Positions 1 through 11,300 of a stretch of 64,000 nucleotides of DNA are shown in pieces. This DNA comes from Ascaphus truei (lineage: Eukaryota; Chordata; Amphibia; Anura; Ascaphidae). How positions within the stretch are numbered: position 1 is the stretch's first letter; the number at the start of each line of letters is the position of its first letter. Below the pieces are notes generated by a model. The model was given only the letters and a program-made list of their open reading frames with translations, was not told the DNA's origin and did no database searches. Both the position numbers and the translations under genes were made by a program. The stretch is taken from positions 75,753,691 to 75,817,690 of the forward strand of contig CM071570.1 in assembly GCA_036426205.1 (NCBI GenBank). The letters run 5' to 3'.

Positions 1-1446
1 AAAACGTTTTTAGCAACACAAACTAATTTATGAAAACGCAGTTGATGTTACTGTGTCTTAAGGGCCATTGCAGTAAATTACATTATCGAACTTTTTCTAC
101 CAATGTTTTATGAATGAGACACACATTGTGACAATTAACTCCGCTGATGAAATAAGTCATGTTTATTACTGTTAAAATGCCCAATAAATGTGTGAACAAT
201 GTAAAAATAAAAAAATAATGGTCTGACCCCAGGTCTCTGTGACAGATAGTTCTATTTTTTTTAAAACTTTTTTCCTAATACATTATAGGATTTTAAGCCT
301 TAGTTTCCCTACGGAGGAAAGAAGTTGTAAAGGGACAGATCTGGCTTACTGTACGCTGTCCTAGTAATCTACATAAGGAGGGGAAAAAAGGCAACACAAT
401 GTAAATCAAGGGGTGTTGCAGCTTTGAGCAAGTTTCCGTTGAGGTTTACATGGTTAGCACATTGTCAAGGTATATTACATGTTGAATGTGTACTGTGTTG
501 GAAACTTTTGCAATGCCTATATGTTAAATGAAGAAAGTTCGTGTTCATGAAGGTATTCAATTGACAGATATTCCCTGAAACTAGGGGTAAGTTATGGGAT
601 CACAATCCCTCTGCTTCATTGGGAGTGTCCCACTTCAATAAAGAACAATAGGTACTCACAGTCTCTCAGTGAAAGTTTTCTTAAAAGTCACCCACGTCCT
701 GATGCAGGAAAAAGAATGCTGAAGCTGACTCCAGGAGATATAGAAGAGAGCCAGCGCACAGCAAAAAAACTAGGTGAGTAGGGTCCAAATGATGCATGTG
801 TGCATATGATTCGGGTAGCCACAGATGTAGAGGTGCAGCGCACAGCGATAAAAGCTGTCAATCAGCTACATTATTAAACATGCCACTGTCCTTAATTCAC
901 TCTTGTCCTAGACAGGACCGTCCTTTTCATAAAGTGTACCTTGTTTTTAAAATCCTTATTAAACTAGATTCTTTGAAATACAGCCGTGTGACGTATTTTG
1001 TATGGTCTCATGTATAAACACAAAGAAAGAGCAAAACTGGAGATATTTCACCTTTTCCTGCACTCCAAAATATTAAACTGTTAAAGGGTTATAACATGGT
1101 GACAATTGTTTTCCCGGCAGCTTCACCCTACTCTATCAAAGAGAATCGCACTCATCGGCATGAGGGTCTCAGAAGACCATTTCATACAGTATGTGCATCA
1201 GAGACAATACCAGATACAATGTTTCTGGGGATAGAAACTCCTTCCTCAGGAGATGTGTGGCCAGTGATAGAGTCCAACAATAAATACGTGAACAACAAAA
1301 TGAGTTTGTCATTTTTTTTCATACCAAAATTCCAGTATGATGACATCATACTCAATCACCATAATTGTGAGACTATTGAGATTATTCTCAGCACAGATGA
1401 AAAATAAAGCCTGCCCACACACATCACCCTTAATATAAATGTTATT
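1..1446. other. AT-rich intergenic DNA, no gene recognised
   Basis: No reading frame here has a recognisable domain; the short open frames (up to about 100 codons) look like chance. I see no clear repeat boundary. Confidence 0.5.
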
Positions 1447-1594
1447 TAAGTAATAATCCCTGAAGAACAGGGCATTACTGGCCAATAATGCCCTGGCTGG
1501 AAGAGTTGAAGGTCTCAGGTAAAGCCAAGGGACTTTAACCCAGTCAGGGCATTATTGGCCAATAATGCCCTGTTCTGAGAGAATCATTACTTTT
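1447..1594. mobile_element. Palindromic MITE-like hairpin
   Basis: Two arms of about 50 bases (about 1448-1500 and 1541-1593) are near-perfect inverted repeats separated by a loop of about 40 bases. Each arm holds an inner short palindrome built on GGGCATTATTGGCCAATAA, so the DNA can fold as a large hairpin or as two small ones. No coding sequence. The structure fits a non-autonomous DNA transposon; I cannot name the superfamily because no target duplication is clear. Confidence 0.65.
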
Positions 1595-2671
1595 ATACTG
1601 CAGGATAAACGTAGGCTTTTTTTGTTGTTGACATTTGTTATAAAAAAGATAGTAGTGGTTACTCCACACCGGGCACACCGGGCACACCAGAGACACAGGG
1701 TTTGATTTATTGAGCTCTTACCTTGTGAGGTTATCACTAGCCTACACAGGTTTACATACTCATTTACATTTTTCATTTAACCCCTTAAGTGTGTCTTTCC
1801 TATCCTGCCTTACAAACATACTTTATTAATGTTACAGTATTCACCTCCCTAACTCGTTTTATGGTCCGTTTTATTACTGTTATATTCTTCCAATAATGCA
1901 ACTCATTAGTGTCTGTCCTCCTGGAGCTCATATTCATTTTTTGCTCTTATTTCTGAATAGATAATGGGCAGAATTTTGACCAATCAGATAGCAGGGATTA
2001 CAATAATGCCTTGAATTTCTAACAGTTTAGCCTATAACTATAAATAAATGCTAGGAATATAAACAAACAGAATAGAAACAAAGTACAGCAAAGTTAAATA
2101 CTAAGGGTACCATTGACAACAGTGTATTTAATATGTTGAATACACTGTCTATATTATTTAAGTTACAATGGCAATCAGCGATCTGTGGAGAAAAAACTGA
2201 GACAGGTATAATATCTGCAGACAGAATAACAACTTGTGTTATATGTAACAATGAAGGTGGTGAGATATCTAGGCAATAGAGTATATTGAATATAAGTATG
2301 AATGCGTACCGGGCTAACGTAGGCCGCCCCCAAAGAGTACGATGGGAGAAGAGATCCAGGATAGAGCTCTTTATGGAGACCAAGTGTATAGGTAATATGA
2401 AGGAGAAGAAGGCGGTCCACAGTATTTAAAAGCTGCAAAGTGGTCAAGTCATATAGGCAGGGTGTAATGACATTGGTCAAATTCTTCACAGTAATTCAAA
2501 TATGCCACGAATTGGCACGCTCCTTCTATCTGTGGATCTGTCTCAAAATGGAAAAAATAGCAGAAAATGGCGGCGCACTATCAAAAAAGCAGGAGGAGGC
2601 TCCCAGTTAAAATAATGTAATTCATTCCATGATAGGATCAAATATAGCCCCTAGATAGCTCCACCAGCAAA
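1595..2671. other. Intergenic DNA, no gene recognised
   Basis: AT-rich sequence without a recognisable coding domain. A short direct repeat (ccgggcacac twice) lies near 1675-1690. The last few hundred bases lead into the ribozyme-like motif that follows and may belong to the same decayed Penelope-type terminal repeat. Confidence 0.4.
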
Positions 2672-2712
2672 ACACCTATGCGTTTCGAGCCGTGTGCCCT
2701 TTATCAAGGTGT
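2672..2712 (-). ncRNA. Hammerhead-ribozyme-like motif
   Basis: Read on the minus strand: stem I strand ACACC, core TTGATAA, a stem II hairpin GGGC/GCTC with loop ACACG, then GAAA, a minimal stem III and GGTGT, which pairs fully with ACACC. Further out CAGC and GCUG can extend stem I past an internal loop. Core positions 3 and 8 are U and A instead of C and G. Hammerhead motifs are known in terminal repeats of Penelope-like elements. Activity here is unproven and may be low. Confidence 0.5.
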
Positions 2713-2864
2713 AGCTGTCTCAAAAAGGCAGATTCATTTTTTTAATCACTCAAAATATGCAAACGGATTTGAAAGAGAGATTTTAGTAGAATCCTTCTAT
2801 ATACATCCCCTCAAACCTCCACACAAATAACATACAGAGAGACGCCTGTGCTCAAAAAGGAGCA

Positions 2865-3518
2865 TACCTTAGACACTTGGGAGATGATATACAAAGTAGA
2901 TTTAAATAACTCCTCACATAAGTATTTCCATAAGACCTATATTGACAAGCCTAAAGCACTTTGTGAGGAGGGGATATTGGTACAGTACCAGGCCCAAGAG
3001 GATCAGAACCCACAACCTCTGCTATTCAGAGTAGCAGTTTTAGCAGTGGGCTAAACTAGTTGCTGGTGACTAAATTGTCGCAGTATACCTCTGAGCTCTA
3101 TTTATCACTACTCACACCTGTTGTTCCCTCCCCATGGCTTCCTTTAAAAGCAGACCTCTTCCACTTCCTTGTTGCCAGTTCAATGTGTCTTGTGCACAAA
3201 AATGAGCACACCTAAGATATCTGTAAGATATTGTAATAGTCTGATTGGCTACAGGTGTGAGCAGTAGAACTCAAAAGTATGCTGGGCAAGGGAGTTATCC
3301 AGAAGCTGGTTTAGCTCACACTACTAAAACTGCTGCCCTGAATAGCAGAGGGTGTGAGTTCTTATCCTGTTGACCTAGCACTGGTACCCCCTTCCTCCAA
3401 AGGGGCCATATGCTTGTCAATATAGGTCTTATGGAAATTGTTTTAGCAAGTGTGGGGTGTTAGTCACTTAAATAAACTTTGCAAATACCATTAGCATATT
3501 TCCCAGGCATCTCTCTTC
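2865..3518. mobile_element. Foldback element with tRNA-like arms
   Basis: Sequence 2870-3130 reappears inverted at about 3225-3515, with shared blocks such as TAAGACCTATATTGACAAG at both outer ends. Each arm, read towards the outside, has a tRNA-like block: an A-box-like stretch (about TTTAGCCCACTGCTAAAA), an anticodon-arm-like hairpin CTGCT..AGCAG and a B-box-like GGGTTCTGATCC. It is best explained as two inverted copies of a tRNA-derived SINE-like unit or a foldback transposon. No protein is encoded; the 68-codon frame at 2848 is incidental. Confidence 0.5.
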
Positions 3519-3539
3519 TCAAACAAAAGCCCTATTTCA

Positions 3540-4385
3540 GGGTCTGGGCAAAATGGATTTTTCAAAATCCACAATCGGATACAATATAAAATTAGATTTT
3601 TGTTATTAACCTTTTACAATTATTAATCAACAAACATCATTGGAAAAACAAATAACAAACATCTTAGGTAAATAAACAACAGCAAATAGCGCACAGCCAG
3701 GGAGCCAGGTGGAATAAAAAGTTTAAAGTCCTTTATTTCAGTACATGACTGATATCAGAACCCCCATGGGGACAAAAACGCACCTCCTACGTGTTTCAGA
3801 CCGGTAGGTCCTTTATCAAGGAGTCTAGCATATGGAGAAAATCTGTGTCTTATATACCCCGTAGTCTAATCATCATTATATTGCTACAGTATAAATTACA
3901 TAGATAAAACAAGAACCATAGCCCAGTATCAGTGCTCCAGAGATGTCAGAGGATAAACTATTTCAACTTCAATTATGAAAAAACAAAAACTTTGAAAGAT
4001 TATTTAGATAACAAGTCTAAAGTCCCTAAGATGTCAAACCCAATGTAGATGGCGGGACATGCTGCAGAATTAATTCTCAGAAGTCAAGCACTGGTACTGC
4101 CCTGTAAGTGAAGGGCAGTACCAGCCCTGTAAGTGTGGTCACCAAGCAATCAGTGACCCTGAAACACCCATCCAGAGAAAACCGCACTGTAGAGCAACAC
4201 GTAAATGTGTGTATCAAAGTTTATCCATTCAGTTTCCAAAGTTTGAGAGGGAATATTCAGTGCTCATGACCCTGCCTTTCATATGTCCGCTTGCTTACTT
4301 CCTGCTGTCTGATAGATGAAAAAAATAGAAACAAAAACTGAGGGGAAAAAAGGCGATGCACACCTCTGTAATGGAAAAGAGTTAG
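3540..4385. other. Intergenic DNA left of BEL element
   Basis: AT-rich with no coding domain. It contains a ribozyme-like motif (listed separately), probably from an old Penelope-type terminal repeat. Around 4100-4130 the words 'agtaccagccctgtaagtg' repeat in short order. Confidence 0.4.
3784..3823 (-). ncRNA. Hammerhead-ribozyme-like motif
   Basis: Minus strand: CTCC, core TTGATAA, unpaired A, stem II GGACC/GGTCT around a four-base loop, GAAA, a minimal stem III reading CACGT, then A and GGAG, which pairs with CTCC. Same layout as the motif at 2672 but a different stem II sequence, so this is a separate family. Positions 3 and 8 are again U and A. Confidence 0.45.
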
Positions 4386-4931
4386 TGTCATGGAACAGGA
4401 GTCCATATTTTTCTGTCTCCTTTTGCAGTTCATGGGATTCATTTCTCTCTAGTTCCGCTGCCTGTTATTTCCCCTGTCCCAGCAGCTTGCTGCATGTGAA
4501 AGGGCAACATTTTGCTACACATGTTGTTTACTCAGACATAGTCAGTGAGTTGCTATAGCAACCTCAGCCTTTCTCTCAGAATGGGCTAGTCTGCTCTCTC
4601 CCCCTCTGCCTTGCTCACAGATGGTCTGTCCCCAGGCTATCTTGTTACCCAGAATACACTCACACTTCCTTTTCCACCTTAGATCACAGTGAGTACAGAC
4701 CTGTCTGCATCCACCCCTGGTAAGGCCTTTCTGTCTTACCGTAGTCCACCTCATAGAAGCATTCCTGATAGAGAAGCACTCTCTACTCACACTACACCTA
4801 CAAGTTCCCGTTGTTTTCTACTTCTGCAATAAAGTTAAAAAAGACATTAAGGACTTGTGAAGAGGGAAGACATGAGTTAAAGCTAACTGGAGCTATTCAT
4901 ACTTCAAACGTGACCCTAGTTTCAGGATAGC
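4386..4931 (+). repeat. 5' LTR of BEL/Pao-like element
   Basis: Begins TGTCATGGAACAGG and matches 9065-9619. A TG..CA terminus would end at 4924 (GTTTCA), but the match to the right LTR runs seven bases further (GGATAGC), so the exact end is uncertain. An AATAAA signal lies near 4830. I see no obvious TGG-type primer binding site just downstream. Confidence 0.85.
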
Positions 4932-5520
4932 AAAACATAGACCGTGTGCTGAAGGTCTATACAGAAGCTGTCACTCACAACCTTTATGCTAGAAAAGTGC
5001 AGTACCACACAGCTATACAGCAAACAGCTACAGTTTTCTGCAAAAACAAGCAGCAGTTTAAACAGCACAGTAAAACAGATTCTATATACCTAGAATTGAG
5101 CATAAAAGCCACAGCTTACAGCCTTTAGGCAGAAGCCTGCAACAGTACAAGCAAGCAGCTTACACTGCACACAGCCTGCAGCTCACACAAAAGGCAGCAG
5201 CACTGCAGTCAGACTGCAATATACACAGAACTTTGATTGCTCTTCTCTGTTTTGAGTCCACTCTCAGCACAGTTTCTCAGTGAGGAGCTACCATCTCACC
5301 TAACCCTGCGCACATTCCACGGCTAGCGCCACCAAGGGCCACACCACCGGACACCGCTAGGACATGGTTCAGAGCCAACGGACACCTGTAAGTACAGCTA
5401 CCCCTACGCTTACCGCTGCAGGACACCTACCGGCACTATCTGAGATAGTCATCCATCGCTGACGCAGGTAAAAGACCGCACGCCACACGCACTGGCTAAA
5501 GGCCTACACACACCTACAGC

Positions 5521-7164
5521 ATGGCAGAACTCAGAGCCTCACCAGACATAACACAGGAGAGTGACCACTCAGACATAGAGACCGCTGCGCAAATGCAAAA
5601 GGCGCAGGGAGACGCAAGGCCTAAACGGACAGTCACACTGACACAAAAAGCCAGCGAAAAGTATGAAACTGACATTGAAACGCACCGCGCTAAATTAGAG
5701 TTGGCCTGGGAAACAACCACACTTGGGATACGCAATGTCGCCGGCGCTGGCAACTATGTACAACAGCTCAAGCAGGCAATAACTCAGTTGAAGATAGATC
5801 ACTCGCGCTACCAAGCGCTGTCACAGGCATATTTCACCTATCTAACAAGAACTAACACGGAAGATAGCCTGCAAGAACGCGTCCTGCAAAAGGCGATCGA
5901 CCTAGAACGGGATGGCATCATGCAGACCACCATCACAGACGCCCAAATCGAGAGAAAAGAGCTCCTCCTGGAGACCGCGTTACATCGCTCTAGCACGTCC
6001 AGGGATTCATCAAGGTCAGCAAGATCAGCGCAATCTAACGCGTCCAGCGTAAGCGCAAGCGCTACCAAGGCGCGAGCCACCGCAGAGGCCGCACGTGCCA
6101 GGGCCGAATATGGTTGGAGAGAGGCAGCCGAAAGGGCAGAAAGAGCGTGCATAGAAGAAGAGGAGCAGACTGCCGCCGCTACCGCCGCCGCCACTGCCGC
6201 AGCCACTACTCATAGGAAAGCTGAATTTGATGCGGAACTAGAGGCACTTAATCAAGAGAAGGAAGCCGCTGCCGCCATAGCCCAAGCCGAAGTCTTAGAA
6301 GCAGCTGCGAGACAGGACGGCGGGGAGCAACCGTACAGACGGATAACCTCAGAGGCCCCAGTCCAAAGCACTGAGGACTATGTAAGGAGCCTCTTCAGCG
6401 TAAACACCAGTGCACCATCTCAACATGACGGGAGTGACTCCACAGACACCGAAGACTTGCTAGGTCCACGAGGAGAAGACGCCGTTCCTTCAATGGTACA
6501 TGCCGCCTGGGATAGCCACAGCCGCAACAGTGATCCACACGCCAGAGCGCACACGGATGCACTACAACAGGCTCGCAATCCGGGTACACCCACACGGGAG
6601 AACACAGCCTCTCACACTGACCAGCAGTTATCACGCGTCCATGACAAGAAAGAGAAGACCGCACAGACCCTCCCAGCAACTACCTCAGAACGTGACCAAC
6701 ACGCCGATGCCTCAGGCCTGACAGACATGGCCAAGTACATGATCCGGCGTGACCAGGTGCAAACTGGACTTACCAACTTTGACGACCGTCCCGAGAACTA
6801 CCGTATGTGGAAGTTCGCATTCAAGGACGCAATCAAGAGCCTGGACGTCCCAGCTAGGGAAGAACTCAGACTGCTAGCCAAATGGCTGGGAAACAAATCC
6901 ATGGAACACGCGAAGAGACTCGGGGCAGCAACTGCGAATCGCCCCCAAGTAGGTCTTGACCTAGTATGGGAAAGGCTAGAAGAGTGCTACGGTAGCCCCG
7001 AAGTAGTCGAAGATTCGCTCTTCAAAAGAGTCAACAGCTTTCCCAGGATCACAACTAAAGACTACTCAAAGCTACGAAAGCTCGGGGACCTGCTGCAAGA
7101 GCTGGAGTTTGCAAGGAAAGACCATTCCTTAATAGGTCTCAACGTCCTAGACTCAGCTCGTTGA
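5521..7164 (+). pseudogene. gag: BEL/Pao Gag polyprotein, broken by an in-frame stop
   Basis: Retrotransposon capsid gene, 547 codons from the ATG at 5521 to TGA at 7162-7164. The N-terminal half is charged and alanine-rich, with likely coiled coil (about residues 190-270, many Ala/Glu/Arg). The C-terminal part (about residues 415-547) is the DUF1759/BEL capsid region: 'TNFDDRPENYRMWKFAFKDA', then the W-x-x-L-x-x-x-Y-G pattern in 'VWERLEECYG', and 'LGDLLQELE'. The same frame goes on past the stop at 7165 with 'PILEKLPYNLQERY', which belongs to the same domain. So the TGA is a mutation, or less likely a read-through codon. High GC and intact length set it apart from the flanks. Confidence 0.85.
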
Positions 7165-7368
7165 GTGAGACCCATCTTGGAGAAGCTACCTTACAACCTC
7201 CAAGAAAGATATTTCACAAGGCTCCAAATACAAAAGGGAGAAGCAAGTCGCCTTCCCCCTATTCTCATTCTTCTTGAGCTTCCTCCGCGAAGCGGCAAGG
7301 ACAAGGAACGATCCCAGTTTCATCTTGGGTGCGCAAACCACACACAGTGCAAGCAGCCTGAGGAATGA
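7165..7368 (+). pseudogene. gag: BEL/Pao Gag continuation after in-frame stop
   Basis: Directly in frame with the preceding Gag, this 67-codon piece carries the expected capsid continuation ('LEKLPYNLQERYFTR'). Coding homology then shifts to the +1 frame near 7274 ('FLREAARTRNDPSF', a typical BEL Gag stretch). The gene therefore has at least one stop and one frameshift. Confidence 0.75.
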
Positions 7369-8128
7369 GAGACCAGTGGTGAGATATGGTAACACTCAAA
7401 CACCCATCTCGGTCCACAGGACAGACGTGTCTCCCATGACCCAAACTACTCCCGATCTGTCGGTCGCCGGAGACGAGGAACCAAGGGACCCAAATAGAGA
7501 ATGTCCCATACACAAGAAGCCACACCCACTTAACAGGTGCTTTGGATTCAGGATGAAGTCCACTGACAAAGGGCACGGACAAGACTATGTTGACGCCCGC
7601 AGAACGGTGATAACAGAATATGGACACACATCCCTCTCTGAATCATGTCTTGGCCATCTCCAAGTGACAGGAGGGCCAAGTGAAGAGAAGAGACAAGGTC
7701 ATACCCCTGAGATCAACAAAAACATCCTCACATCAGGGGGATGTGACAATGGCCTAGGATGCTTAGGGGTTCAGACAACCAAGGATGACGAGTCGACTCC
7801 ACCAAAGGAAGAAAATAACCTCCTGAGGGTGACCGACAAAGGGATCGTCCAAAAGACAATAAACAATCGGACGGTCCTCCCGCGAGCAATTGCACGGCTA
7901 AGACGTACAGTTGATCCTCTCCGCAGAATACCAAGTGGCAAAGCAGCCAGCTGCCATGGCTGGCATAGCCACAAAAGATTGCGCCCTGCAGGTGAAGCCA
8001 CAGTGGCAAAAAGACTGTCATCTCACACGTCAAAAAAGAAACAGACATTTCACAAAGGGATTTACAAGGACAAAAGAGACTGTTCTTCATCATGTCCAGG
8101 GAGAAAAAAACCTCCTGACGGCAGTTAA
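7274..8128 (+). pseudogene. gag: BEL/Pao Gag C-terminus with zinc-knuckle region
   Basis: This frame resumes Gag after a frameshift. It begins with the end of the DUF1759 region and around residues 78-92 has 'CPIHKKPHPLNRCFGF', the Cys-x2-His...His-x4-Cys nucleic-acid-binding segment usual in vertebrate BEL Gag. Downstream it becomes Lys/Arg-rich without recognisable protease motifs. The functional frame moves to the next entry before RT starts. Confidence 0.7.
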
Positions 8129-8768
8129 CAAAGAGACACAAAGGAGTATCGTCAAAATACGTGGAGACGTTCTCGTGCAAGAGAAACGTTCAGATGACCT
8201 AGGGTGGACAGCGTTCCAGACAACAAGGGACGGTAACAAACAAACTCCATCGATGGAAGATGGAGAATTCCATAAGATAATGGATAAGGAGCTATTCAAG
8301 GACAGATCGGATAGTTGGGTGACCCCGCTACCATTCCATTCACCAAGAAGACGCCTCCCAAACAACAAAGAACATGCCATCTCTAGGCTCACTTCACTCC
8401 GCTGTGACCTACAAAGGAAACAGGAGACCAAACATAACTTTGTGGCCTTCATCCAGAAAACATTCCTTAGTGGCCACTCAAAGCCAGCACCTTCACTGAA
8501 GGACGGCGAAGAACGCTGGTATCTCCAATTAGTTGGGGTCTACCACTCTCAGGAACCCGATCAAAACCGGGTAGTGTTCAGCTCCAGCGCTCAGCACCAG
8601 GGAGTCTCCCTGAACGACGCCCTCTTCTCTGGACCAGACTTGACAACCAGTCTTCCAGGAGTGTTGATCCGCTTCCGCAAGGAGCCAAAAGCCATCTCCT
8701 TCTGCCAAATGCCAGGTGATAGGCTACCACGACTGGCATACCTACAAGGGGATGCACTCTGTAGGTGA
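7911..8768 (+). pseudogene. pol: BEL/Pao Pol: N-terminal part of reverse transcriptase
   Basis: From about residue 115 this frame shows the start of the BEL-type RT: 'PLPFHSPRRRLPNNKEHA', then 'WYLQLVGVYHSQEPDQNRVV' with 'FSSSAQHQGVSLNDALFSGP' and 'LPGVLIRFRKEP'. In family members this is the WYLP-GVYHP-KP...VVFDSSA...SLN..L..GPDL segment just ahead of the palm. Homology stops after 'RKEPKAIS'; the catalytic DD box, RNase H and integrase are absent. A large deletion therefore joins early RT to the 3' region near 8710. Confidence 0.8.
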
Positions 8769-9064
8769 AACTACAGAGACAAAAGGACTATTTTTCCATC
8801 AGTTTAACAAGAAACAGTGCCAGAGACTTTCACCAAGAGAGACACTGTGGTGCACACAGCTAACCTGGAGCGGTGCATCCATTTTGCATCCTTTGCCCAA
8901 GAAACTTGGCCAAGGGACTTTGAAGCCAGTGATGCCAGCCGGTATCACATCGCTATGTGGACATGGACATGGACATGGACTTTTGCATTGTTATATTATG
9001 TTTGCATTGCACATATGTTCCACATACTTTATTGTAGTGGTATCTCCAGATACCAGACGGGGAG
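8769..9064 (+). other. 3' non-coding part of BEL element with polypurine tract
   Basis: No coding homology. A short tandem run of 'ggacat' lies near 8958-8980. The last bases, CAGACGGGGAG (9054-9064), are a purine-rich tract abutting the right LTR, as expected for plus-strand DNA priming. Confidence 0.6.
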
Positions 9065-9619
9065 TGTCATGGAACAGGATTCCATATTTTTCTGTCTCCT
9101 TTTGCAGTTCATGGGATTCATTTCTCTCTAGTTCAGCTGCCTGTTATTTCCCCTGTTCCAGCAGCTTGCTGCATGTGAAAGGGCAACATTTTGCTACACA
9201 TGTTGTTTACTCAGACATAGTCAGTGAGTTGCTATAGCAACCTCAGCCTTTCTCTCAGAATGGGCTAGTCTGCTCTCTCCCCCTCTGCCTTGCTCATAGA
9301 TGGTCTGTCCCCAGGCTATCTTGTTACCCAGAATACACTCACACTTCCTTTTCCACCTTAGATCACAGTGAGTACAGACTTGTCTGCATCCACCCCTGGT
9401 AAGGCCTTTCAGTCTTACCGTAGTCCACCTCATAGAAGCATTCCTGATAGAGAAGCACTCTCTACTCACACTTCACCTACAAGTACCCGTTGTTTTCTAC
9501 TTCTGCAATAAAGTTAAAAAAGACATTAAGGACTTGTGATGCTTTGGAAGAGGGAAGACATGAGTTAAAGCTAACTGGAGCTATTCATACTTCAAACGTG
9601 ACCCTAGTTTCAGGATAGC
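9065..9619 (+). repeat. 3' LTR of BEL/Pao-like element
   Basis: Direct repeat of 4386-4931 with about eight substitutions and an extra 9 bases (TGCTTTGGA near 9540). Contains the same AATAAA near 9508. End uncertain between 9612 and 9619. Confidence 0.85.
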
Positions 9620-9693
9620 TAGAGTGCAGGAAGTAAACAAAATCAATTAATTGGTCAGATAGCAAAAATAAAACAATTAGAGGGGAAAAAGAA

Positions 9694-9732
9694 CCTCCAA
9701 CATGTTTCACATCTATGGGTGTTTAATCAAAG
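9694..9732 (-). ncRNA. Decayed hammerhead-like motif
   Basis: Minus strand shows TTTGATTAAAC, a weak hairpin and GTGAAACATGTTGGAGG. The order of elements matches the other motifs, but the core has an extra base and stem II pairs poorly. Probably a dead relic. Confidence 0.25.
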
Positions 9733-10085
9733 ACAAAAAATACCAAACTCATGGTTGACCATTAAATACCAGTCCACCCTGTGAGTTGTGCTACATGTAA
9801 ATCATCCAACTGACAATTGTACCACTGTTATCTGCATGATGAAAAAGTCAGGATTAAAAAAATATTGACATCTCCGGTGGCAGACTGTCCTATATCTAAA
9901 ATCATTGTTATGGTATATGAACAGAAAACTGTTTTTCTAAAAACAAATTGCCCTGTACATTACACAAACAAAATTATATTGCCAATAAATCTATCTTAAT
10001 ATACAGTCATTTATATCTTGAATTGCATCGGAGTATATACAGAACCAATCGTCTTAGGAGAACAATTATTCAATATAGTGTTGTG
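9733..10085. other. AT-rich DNA, no gene recognised
   Basis: Lies between the ribozyme relic and an LTR-like segment. Two 60-68 codon frames have no recognisable domain. Confidence 0.4.
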
Positions 10086-10685
10086 ATGGTGCTCGACTCA
10101 GATCCGGAAGCGGACCCTAGGGCTGAGGTAGGGATGCCAATTAACCGAACATAGTCCAAGGACAGAGTCCTGTTAGAGTATCTGTAGTCGGTAAGCAGGC
10201 AAAAGGTCAGAGCAGGCGGCAGTGGTGCAGAATTCAGGCGACAGGCATAAGGTCAGGGCAGGCGGAAGGCGGCAAGGTCAGGGTCACTGTACAGGGTCAG
10301 CAACAGGGATTCCAAATTAACAGGCAAGCCTCAGGAACAGGTTAGGCACAGCAACAGGTTAGGCAAAGCAACAGGCAAGCCTCAGGAATAGGGAAGGCTC
10401 TCGAACACAGAAGGCTCAGCAACTAGAACCCAAGGTGTCCAGGAACACAGGGAAGGCTCACAAACAAGGAAGGCTCAGCAACTAGAACCCAAGTTGGCCA
10501 GGAACACAGGGAAACATATACAATGCTAAGGCAGGAGCTGGAATTCACTGGCTGCTATTTCAGCCCTCGAACAGGTGCAACCAATAACAAAGTTCAGACA
10601 GAGGCTTGCCAGCAACCAAGATGTCCACAGCAGCCAGGTAGGGGCAGGTTCCAGCCAAAGCCTGGACGGGAACTCTTACAAGTGT
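10086..10685. repeat. LTR-like segment with internal short repeats
   Basis: GC-richer than its flanks. Built from repeated words such as 'aggcaagcctcaggaa', 'ggaaggctcagcaactagaa' and 'caaggtcaggg', repeating over about 10180-10520. Composition and short internal repeats resemble frog gypsy LTRs, but no TG..CA ends or target duplication could be fixed. Confidence 0.35.
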
Positions 10686-10965
10686 AATAAATCGAAGTCT
10701 CTTGTTATTATGCTTATAACGAGATCCTATAGACCTTAGAAGATTAAAATTTTAAGGGGACCATTCCTATTAATCTACATATAATACAGGTAAGTACTGT
10801 ATGAAGAATTGAGAAAATAATAATACCAATAATAAATGAATCTATAAATCGTTAAACTGAAAGCTGATAACAATAATCAGAAATTAGCTCATGAAAGTAA
10901 TCTATTAGCAAATACCCATTATTTGTATGATGGGTTGTGGAATTACAAATACCAGTTCTGGATGT

Positions 10966-11300
10966 TTAAAGGAAATGCTGTAACTGCCAATTTGTATTTA
11001 TACCCTGAGGGGCTAAAGTTCCCAAGGTGAAGATCCAATGTATTTCCTGACGATTGAGCAACTTCCAGCGGTCTCCTCCTCTAGCTGTAAAAGTGATATG
11101 CTTAATGCCAGAAAAGGTAAATGTCTCAACTCTCTCTTGTGGGAACTTGGAGAAATGTCTGGACACCGGGAATCTAATATCAGCCTTTTTTATGGTGCGT
11201 AAAAGTTCCATTATCCACGTTTTTAAAGGTCTGATTGTTCTTCCCACGTATCCTTTGCCACACCCACATCTAAAGAGATAGATAACAAAAACTTGTGTTG
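10966..11300 (-). pseudogene. Penelope-like element, GIY-YIG endonuclease fragment
   Basis: The minus-strand frame encodes the C-terminal endonuclease of a Penelope-like retroelement. A 'YLFRCGCGKGYVGRTIRPLK' segment (the GIY-YIG-like core with Cys pair) starts near 11295, followed by 'PVSRHFSKFP', and the frame ends 'GINTNWQLQHFL'. In intact elements this domain nicks target DNA for target-primed reverse transcription. No RT lies upstream, so it is a 3' fragment. It is clearly related to, but different from, the copies at 29487 and 34463. Confidence 0.8.

Larger units (their letters stand above)
4386..9619 (+). mobile_element. BEL/Pao-like LTR retrotransposon, pol largely deleted
   Basis: Two direct LTRs of about 540 bases enclose a 4.1-kb interior. 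It encodes a BEL/Pao-type Gag (DUF1759-like capsid), a Cys/His zinc-knuckle region and only the N-terminal part of the BEL reverse transcriptase. RNase H, integrase and most of RT are missing. A purine tract lies directly before the right LTR (about 9054-9064). The LTRs differ by about eight substitutions and one 9-base indel, so insertion is fairly recent or the LTRs were homogenised. No clear target duplication is visible. Without pol functions the copy cannot move on its own. Confidence 0.85.

Noticed and set aside
5514..6213. Minus-strand frames opposite the BEL Gag gene
   Set aside because: Shadows of a GC-rich plus-strand gene with clear homology.
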